Assembly (NCBI RefSeq): GCF_044761665.1
Contig: NZ_JBIWCW010000001.1
Coordinates: forward strand, 496,001-560,000
Reading direction: 5' to 3'
Length of the DNA: 64,000 nt
DNA from: Peribacillus sp044761665
GTDB lineage: Bacteria; Bacillota; Bacilli; Bacillales; DSM-1321
Each line of letters opens with the position of its first letter. Position 1 is the stretch's first letter. The translations under genes were made by a program, and so were the position numbers. Positions 58,905-64,000 of this stretch are shown here, one piece after another. The notes beneath the pieces are model-generated. The model made no database searches, had not been told where the DNA came from, and worked only from the letters and a program-made list of their open reading frames with translations.

Positions 58905-59382
58905 TACCTATCTCGCCCCTCTCCTTTAATTTCAGTTTAGCTCGATAAAACGTAACCCTAGCCCAGTTCTCATTCTTAAACAGAATTTCCCCAATTTCTT
59001 TGAAACTCAGATCACCTAAAATTCTAAGAAGTAAGACCTCTTTATAAGGATCTTCAAGTAGGTGTATGCTCCGGTATAATGCAATCTTATCCTCCGAATG
59101 AATCAATTCAATTTCAGGTGAAGTATGTAAAATATAGTCTTGAACAACATCTCCTTGTTCCTTTTTATTCTTTTCCAGGTACTTATAATAGGAGTGCTTC
59201 GCGATCTGGCATAACCAAACGGACATTTTACATTCGCCATTATATCGATCAATCGATTTCACAGCTTGATAGAATGTTTCTTGTGTTAATTCTTCTGCTA
59301 AATCGGCATTACGACAAAGACACATGAGATATTTAAAGACGTCTTGTTCATACCTATCATACATTTCATGGAGATCCCCCAA
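58897..59382 (-). CDS. ECF-type RNA polymerase sigma factor
   Basis: A 161-residue sigma factor with region 2 (DVFKYLMCLCRNADLAEELT, QETFYQAVKSI) and region 4 (LLRILGDLSFKEIGEILFKN, WARVTFYRAKLKLKE). The start is TTG 59382 with AAAGGGGG upstream. Paired with the membrane anti-sigma factor downstream. The target genes are unknown. Confidence 0.87.
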   Translation of the reverse strand: MGDLHEMYDRYEQDVFKYLMCLCRNADLAEELTQETFYQAVKSIDRYNGECKMSVWLCQIAKHSYYKYLEKNKKEQGDVVQDYILHTSPEIELIHSEDKIALYRSIHLLEDPYKEVLLLRILGDLSFKEIGEILFKNENWARVTFYRAKLKLKERGEIGND

Positions 59383-59408
59383 GGCATTTCCCCCTTTCGC
59401 TCTATATA

Positions 59409-59433
59409 TCCGAAATTTCTTGAATTCGTTACA
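59409..59433 (-). promoter_or_regulatory. Candidate ECF promoter of the sigma gene
   Basis: On the minus strand TGTAAC and CGGATA are separated by 15 bases, about 30 bases upstream of the start. This resembles SigX/SigW-type promoters and suggests autoregulation. Confidence 0.45.
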
Positions 59434-59471
59434 AAGAATAATGAAAAAATGTAAATTTCCCTACCAATATC

Positions 59472-59502
59472 AAAAAAACAGCTGCCAACTTTGTCGACAG
59501 CC
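59472..59502 (-). terminator. Terminator of the PLD-helicase gene
   Basis: GGCTGTCGAC and GTTGGCAGCTG pair on the minus strand, followed by TTTTTTT. Related to the terminator at 35181. Confidence 0.8.
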
Positions 59503-59514
59503 TGAAACTACTAA

Positions 59515-61932
59515 TTATCTAGCCTTCCGCTCAAAATGATAATGTAGCCGATATTCACATATATCTTTAGTCATATCAAATAAAAGCGACTGATCCTCTG
59601 CTGCAATATTGAAATTCAGCTTAAAGATATCATCTTCATACGAAATGAGCCCCTTAGAACTTCCACTCCACTTGGTCATCGGCATCGTTGCTATTAACCT
59701 ACTAACTCCAGCTTCATCATACTGCCATAGTTTCTTAGAAGAGTTGTCCGCAAAATCGATTTGTTTACGATATTCGGTTTCAGTTAAGTAACCATGGAAG
59801 AAAGGAGCCGCTTGCCTAGATGTAATGGGTTTGGACCAATCATTCTGTCCGAGCTCCAACATCGCTAGTAGAACCACCATCTTATAACTCTTCGCCATAC
59901 CTGTCTTTTCCACTTCCACCAACCATTGTTCATATTTATGAAAAACGGCTGATTCACTTTCTGAAAGCTCTCCCGCCCATTCTAAAAATCTATAATAAGA
60001 AGAGAACTCCTGCCGGTACTGCGGAGAGTCAGAGGCCCCTTTTAGATGCAATTCCAAATACGTCGGTCTTCTACCTAATTCCTGCTTTAATACTTGATAA
60101 TCGCTCAGTAGTTTTTCCCGTCTAGGTTGCTTCTTCCTCGTCATTTCGTTTAAGAGATTGATAACTTGAACATCCAATTCCATTTCACATAATTCAGGAA
60201 CGACTGGCTCAATGACCTTGTTTTTCTTTTTGCCGCTGAAGTCTTTATCAAACAAACTCAACTTAACATCTGCATTACGATAGTTGCCTATCAAATCAAT
60301 GATTACGCAATGTTCCTTGGTATTATGGAGCCGTAGCCCCCTGCCAATTTGTTGGGTAAAGACCGTTAAAGATTCAGTCGGTCTTACAAATAAAAGCGTA
60401 TCTACAGCCGGAATATCGACTCCCTCATTGAAGAGATTAACCGTAAAAATAATATCCAGAGTGCCCTCTGCAAGCTGACTTATAGCGTCATCTCGGTTAA
60501 GGCCCGCGGGCTTGGAATGAAGGCTAACCGTTCGATATCCCTTCCTATTAAAATAGGTAGAAAGAAAATCTGCCTGCTTAATTGATGAACAGAAGCCTAT
60601 TGTTCGCGTTTGCTTTTTGTCTGTCCAAGCCTTCAGTACCTTTTCCGCCATTTCATCTCGTAATTGAAGCTGAAGCAATTCGGCTTCATCATACCGATTC
60701 CCAAGCCATGTAATCTGACTATAATCTGTCTCATCATATACCCCATAATACTTAAATGGTGATAGCCAGTTCCGCTCAATCGCCTCCAAGAAATCCAGTC
60801 GGAATGCAACATTCCCACCGCAAATCGCATACACATCCTTGTTATCGTTTCGATCCGGTGTGGCGGTTATCCCCAGCATGAATTTCGGCTTAAAGTACTC
60901 CAGTACCCGTTGGTAAGAATCAGCCGCTGCATGATGGAATTCATCGACCACAATCAAATCAAACTCTTCAGGATCGAACACTTGGAGATGCCGTTGCATG
61001 CTTAATGTGTAAATCGAGGCAAAAGTGGTGTGTCCGTTCGTTTCCTTCACCTTGCCATTATAGATTGAAAACTCCTGATCAGGCATGACAGTCTGGAATG
61101 ATTTCTTTGCCTGATGCAGGATTTCTTCAAGATGGGCAATAAACAACACCCGTTTAAAGTTACGGGCAAAGAAACCAGCAAGATACGTTTTTCCTAATCC
61201 GGTCGCCATCACGACTAGTGCCTTATCATAATCTTCTTCCAGTGTTTTATTCAGTTCCTCAAGCGCCTCGATTTGTGCAAATCGTGGATAGATTTCTCCA
61301 TACGAAGCCGGTGGATCATGAATGACCTCCGTGGTTGGAATGGGTTCTGTCTCGCTTGGAAGCATTAAATCCATTTCTTCTGTCTCTGTCCATTTTTGTG
61401 CAAGATTTGGCGTATGGATATGAAACTTCTCATACCGATCTTCGTACTCCTTCAGTGTTTCTTGATTCAATGGAATCGTCTGGTGGGCATAAAAGGTTTC
61501 TAAAAATAGATGCAAGCCTTCAGAAAACACTTCCTCATCATCACTAACAGAAAGACTCCACTCCACCCCATGACTTAAAGCCGACCTTGATAGATTGGAA
61601 GAACCAACAAACAAGCAATCCTGCTTCTCCGTTTGGAAAAGGTAGGCTTTTGGATGAAAGGACACGCCATTACTCTTCCACAGCCTGACCTCAATCCGAG
61701 GATCAATCTCTAAAAACATTCGCAATGCTTCTGGCTGCGTCACAAATAAATAATCCCCTGTACATACCTTAATCTCTGCCCCTCGTTCAGCTGCCATTTT
61801 CAAGGCCTCTCTCAGATACTGAACACCGGACTTCATGACAAAGGAAGTCAAAATACATATCGAAGAGGCAGACTGAATCTGTTCCAATAAGTGTGTGCCA
61901 AGTTGACGGGTGATTAACTGAACCTTACTCAT
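59515..61932 (-). CDS. PLD-domain superfamily II helicase
   Basis: An 805-residue protein. Residues 1-150 form a phospholipase D-like nuclease half (SFHPKAYLF with His93 and Lys95, VGSSNLSRSAL), residues 210-390 a DEAD/DEAH ATPase (ATGLGKT 243-249, DEFHH 330-334, ITATPDR), residues 420-560 a helicase C domain (FTVNLFNEGVDIP, QQIGRGLRLH). The rest is an unassigned C-terminal domain. Such proteins are frequent in defence islands. ATG 61932 lies inside the end of the MazG-like gene (eight-base overlap) with GAGGTTGAAG upstream. Confidence 0.88.
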   Translation of the reverse strand: MSKVQLITRQLGTHLLEQIQSASSICILTSFVMKSGVQYLREALKMAAERGAEIKVCTGDYLFVTQPEALRMFLEIDPRIEVRLWKSNGVSFHPKAYLFQTEKQDCLFVGSSNLSRSALSHGVEWSLSVSDDEEVFSEGLHLFLETFYAHQTIPLNQETLKEYEDRYEKFHIHTPNLAQKWTETEEMDLMLPSETEPIPTTEVIHDPPASYGEIYPRFAQIEALEELNKTLEEDYDKALVVMATGLGKTYLAGFFARNFKRVLFIAHLEEILHQAKKSFQTVMPDQEFSIYNGKVKETNGHTTFASIYTLSMQRHLQVFDPEEFDLIVVDEFHHAAADSYQRVLEYFKPKFMLGITATPDRNDNKDVYAICGGNVAFRLDFLEAIERNWLSPFKYYGVYDETDYSQITWLGNRYDEAELLQLQLRDEMAEKVLKAWTDKKQTRTIGFCSSIKQADFLSTYFNRKGYRTVSLHSKPAGLNRDDAISQLAEGTLDIIFTVNLFNEGVDIPAVDTLLFVRPTESLTVFTQQIGRGLRLHNTKEHCVIIDLIGNYRNADVKLSLFDKDFSGKKKNKVIEPVVPELCEMELDVQVINLLNEMTRKKQPRREKLLSDYQVLKQELGRRPTYLELHLKGASDSPQYRQEFSSYYRFLEWAGELSESESAVFHKYEQWLVEVEKTGMAKSYKMVVLLAMLELGQNDWSKPITSRQAAPFFHGYLTETEYRKQIDFADNSSKKLWQYDEAGVSRLIATMPMTKWSGSSKGLISYEDDIFKLNFNIAAEDQSLLFDMTKDICEYRLHYHFERKAR

Positions 61933-62251
61933 CTTCAACCTCAATCAGATAAATCTTCTCCTTAAAACCACCACGTTTAGCAGCCTTACTTCTCCGCACT
62001 TCTTCCACTTCTTCAATAGAAGATCCATGATACTCAGCTAATGCATGCATGATTTCCAACACATCTGCCAATTCCTCAATCGCATCTTCTTTATTATCCG
62101 TCTCTACATATTCCTGAAGCTCCTCAAAGCTTTTCTTTTTCAATTCATCTATATATTCTTTATCGCTTAATAGTCGGGTTGAATATTTCTTACCGGTGGC
62201 TTCGATTATTTCTGGGATGCGATCACGGACTAGTTTGTTGTGGACTGGCAT
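61925..62251 (-). CDS. MazG-like nucleotide pyrophosphohydrolase
   Basis: A 108-residue all-alpha NTP pyrophosphatase of the phosphoribosyl-ATP pyrophosphohydrolase-like group: HNKLVRDRIPEII at the start, SFEELQEYVE and DAIEELADVLEIM with the metal-binding glutamates and aspartate. It may hydrolyse (d)NTPs. ATG 62251 follows AAGGAGG; an upstream extension of 23 codons has no signal. Coupled to the helicase gene, which suggests a joint role. Confidence 0.85.
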   Translation of the reverse strand: MPVHNKLVRDRIPEIIEATGKKYSTRLLSDKEYIDELKKKSFEELQEYVETDNKEDAIEELADVLEIMHALAEYHGSSIEEVEEVRRSKAAKRGGFKEKIYLIEVEDE

Positions 62252-62374
62252 AAAATTGCCTCCTTCTAGGTTTATATCTTGATTATAGCAAAAGAACTTG
62301 TTTATTTTTGTCATTTTCACACAGACTCATAATCATGATATTATTTAAACATAGCTAAACCTTAGGAGGAGACC

Positions 62375-62788
62375 ATGAAGAAGCTAGTGAAAGTAGTTGC
62401 AGCCATTATCGAAAACGAGAAAAATGAAATACTATGTGCGTTACGCTCTCCAGACATGAGCATCCCGAATATGTGGGAGTTTCCTGGTGGAAAAGTAGAA
62501 AAAGGTGAAGACGTTTTTTCTGCTTTAATAAGAGAGATTGATGAAGAATTGCAGTGTAAAGTTGAAACAGAAGGGGCGGTATTTAATGATAATACGCATG
62601 AATACGAAACCTTCATTATCAACTTATTATCAATAAAATGTAAAATCATTGAAGGTACCCCAACCGCAAGTGAACATTCCAAGTTTATCTGGTTAAAGCG
62701 AGAAAATTTAAACTCGCTAAAATGGGCACCCGCTGATATTCCAGCAGTTGAACAACTGATGAACGAAAAAAGTAGTCTTCTCAAATGA
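62375..62788 (+). CDS. Nudix hydrolase (MutT-like)
   Basis: A 137-residue nucleoside triphosphate pyrophosphohydrolase with a complete Nudix box (GGKVEKGEDVFSALIREIDE, EEL). It resembles MutT and CTP pyrophosphohydrolases and may clean oxidised or modified nucleotides. AGGAGGAGACC precedes the ATG. Convergent with the DUF3427 helicase; the stops are six bases apart and share a terminator. Confidence 0.87.
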   Translation: MKKLVKVVAAIIENEKNEILCALRSPDMSIPNMWEFPGGKVEKGEDVFSALIREIDEELQCKVETEGAVFNDNTHEYETFIINLLSIKCKIIEGTPTASEHSKFIWLKRENLNSLKWAPADIPAVEQLMNEKSSLLK

Positions 62789-62797
62789 GAAGACTAC
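62772..62797. terminator. Shared bidirectional terminator containing both stop codons
   Basis: GTAGTCTTCTC and GAGAAGACTAC pair perfectly over 11 bases with an AAAT loop. The Nudix TGA and the helicase TAG lie within it. A T-rich stretch follows on either strand. Confidence 0.82.
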
Positions 62798-64000
62798 ACT
62801 CTTTTCGTGAATTCCGTATATAAACTTGCAGGAATTTCATTTTCCAATTCCATTTTAACGGTTATCGGCTTTTCTCCTTCATACTCTACGGTATTACCCT
62901 TGCCTATATAAATATAAGGTTCTACCTTCCCGTCTATTTCTTTATACTTTCTCACAAATAGGTGTAGATGAACTCCTCTGTCCTGGTTGAATACGATATT
63001 TTTTCCTCTATCAGAGCTTGGAGCTGTACTATTTGGAGTCTGCCATTGGAAATATCGCTCATTTATAAATTCATCATGATAGTTAATACTTTCTTTAATG
63101 TCGTCTTCCTTATGCAAATCAATAAATAAGAAATACTCATTCCCATTCGCAAGCAACCCTGATCCCCTAAAGGCACTATGGCTTTTACGATAATTTGAAA
63201 GAAGGGCGACATCCCCCATTTGGTATTGTTCATATAATTTCAAATGTGGCACACCATAGTACTCTTCCTTAAACTCTTTCTCGTATCTAAAAACCCCGTA
63301 TATAATGAGATCTTCGATATATTTTCTATACTCTTCATTCTGAAGAACTGTTTCATATACAGGTGTCTTCGATAATAAACTATCCTGAAGTGTAAACAGT
63401 TTAAGATTTCTTTTCTTCTGACCAGGATCATAGAAATTCTGATTTAGACATTCTAAGGCGTGCAACACACTATCTTCATCCACTTCTTTAACCCACTTCA
63501 ATATCTCATGTTTTGCGGTTTCTAAAGAGATCACATCATGATCTAATAAGTATTTAGCAATCACAAATTCGTATACCCTCTTAAGTGGCAACTTACTTGA
63601 TAATTCTTTTAATGCTCCTTCAAATGCTTCATCTACTAATAAACTTTTTAAGTGATCATTTTTCTCTACTTTTGCAACGAATTGCAAATACGTTTTATCA
63701 CGATTAATAAATTTAATAGGATCAGGAGCACCGTCGAATTTCATATAGTCCATTAAAAGCAATGGGATTTTCCCTTGATTCATCTTCTTAAATTCATAAT
63801 ACTCTTCCTTCAAGTATTTCAAAGAGTTAAAGTTCTCTTTATCAATTTGAGATAGAATTCGTTCTTCGGATATTTTATCCATTTGAATATGTGTACAACC
63901 TGGTATATTGGCAAAGCCAGTCGCGATTGCCACCTTCAAACTTTCTTTATCATAATAACGAGTCCCATTTAAAGCGATCGCAATCAAAAATGTTTTACTA
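62794..64000 (-). CDS. DUF3427-type superfamily II helicase, C-terminal part (partial)
   Basis: The frame stays open to the right edge, so at least the N-terminal half lies outside. The 401 visible residues start after the helicase motor and contain FANIPGCTHIQMDKISEERI, LLLMDYMKFDGAPDPIKFI, and the C-terminal DUF3427 domain (YRKSHSAFRGSG, YHDEFINERYFQWQTPNSTA, HLHLFVRKYKE). Complete relatives are about 900-1050 residues long with PLD nuclease and helicase domains in front. Likely an effector or sensor in a defence-like cluster with the adjacent Nudix gene. Confidence 0.82.
   Translation of the reverse strand, partial: SKTFLIAIALNGTRYYDKESLKVAIATGFANIPGCTHIQMDKISEERILSQIDKENFNSLKYLKEEYYEFKKMNQGKIPLLLMDYMKFDGAPDPIKFINRDKTYLQFVAKVEKNDHLKSLLVDEAFEGALKELSSKLPLKRVYEFVIAKYLLDHDVISLETAKHEILKWVKEVDEDSVLHALECLNQNFYDPGQKKRNLKLFTLQDSLLSKTPVYETVLQNEEYRKYIEDLIIYGVFRYEKEFKEEYYGVPHLKLYEQYQMGDVALLSNYRKSHSAFRGSGLLANGNEYFLFIDLHKEDDIKESINYHDEFINERYFQWQTPNSTAPSSDRGKNIVFNQDRGVHLHLFVRKYKEIDGKVEPYIYIGKGNTVEYEGEKPITVKMELENEIPASLYTEFTKRV

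Noticed and set aside
1..64000. tRNA, rRNA or intact insertion sequence
   Set aside because: I saw no cloverleaf-like or rRNA-like segments and no transposase frame; the mobile signals here are a tyrosine recombinase, repeats and gene fragments.

Overview
The window looks like a chromosomal segment of a Bacillaceae bacterium, probably a marine or soil Bacillus-like genus. The reasons are low G+C, strong AGGAGG-type ribosome binding sites with frequent TTG and GTG starts, U-tailed terminators, cre-like boxes, ECF sigma factors paired with zinc-finger anti-sigma factors, a secreted bacillopeptidase F, and many Bacillus-typical families (DUF1835, DUF3953, DUF4083, DUF4181, YkvA). I see no rRNA, tRNA, CRISPR array or intact insertion sequence. 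The genus is not fixed by what can be read here.

Region 1 (1-8 kb) is an amino-sugar and sialic acid locus: nagB and nagA, an SSS-type sodium symporter and nanA on the minus strand, and divergently two overlapping GntR/FCD regulators, a ROK kinase and nanE. Together they import N-acetylneuraminate and convert it to fructose-6-phosphate. Region 2 (8-14.5 kb) holds DUF1835 and M23 peptidase genes, a SAP-domain protein, a DUF969-DUF979-pcp operon and a ZIP transporter. Region 3 (15-19.3 kb) is one large gene for bacillopeptidase F.

Region 4 (19.4-24.5 kb) is the most unusual part. A short G+C-rich tyrosine recombinase is transcribed rightward from its own promoter. To its left lie single-gene units (CPBP protease, a frameshifted ASCH gene, a DUF3953 protein), all transcribed away from the recombinase and each separated by a repeated junction element of about 100 bases. 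The element consists of a 36-base palindrome, a CCAATTGG palindrome and a CCCGTTA end. This is the layout of an integron, in a group where I know of no described integrons. On the recombinase's other side its last 63 bases are duplicated beyond a cargo gene for a secreted putative cysteine peptidase. A 21-base periodic array borders the last junction, and another junction copy sits 20 kb away beside a methyltransferase gene.

Region 5 (24.6-37.5 kb) contains a TetR/MFS efflux pair with a clear operator, several small membrane and lipoprotein genes, a HAD phosphatase, an ascorbate-type PTS (ulaA, ulaB and a PRD regulator carrying an EIIA domain) bracketed by duplicated DUF4083/GNAT sequence, and two secreted cysteine-peptidase-like proteins. 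Region 6 (37.8-43 kb) is a gene graveyard: 3' ends of M23, WYL and VOC genes and a sliver of an alcohol dehydrogenase, enclosed by a 176-base direct repeat.

Region 7 (43-47.3 kb) has an ECF sigma / PadR-like / SEDS operon, a CPCC protein and a TerC transporter. Region 8 (47.4-54.9 kb) is a pentonate (probably D-xylonate) Weimberg-type pathway: YjhG-family dehydratase, FAH-family dehydratase, semialdehyde dehydrogenase, GntP permease and an IclR regulator. An identical 17-base palindrome lies in front of two transcripts and a near copy in front of the regulator. Region 9 (55-59.4 kb) has MaoC, GNAT, cupin and DUF6843 genes and a second ECF sigma/anti-sigma pair. Region 10 (59.5-64 kb) is defence-like: a PLD-helicase coupled to a MazG-like pyrophosphohydrolase, a Nudix hydrolase, and a DUF3427 helicase cut by the window edge.
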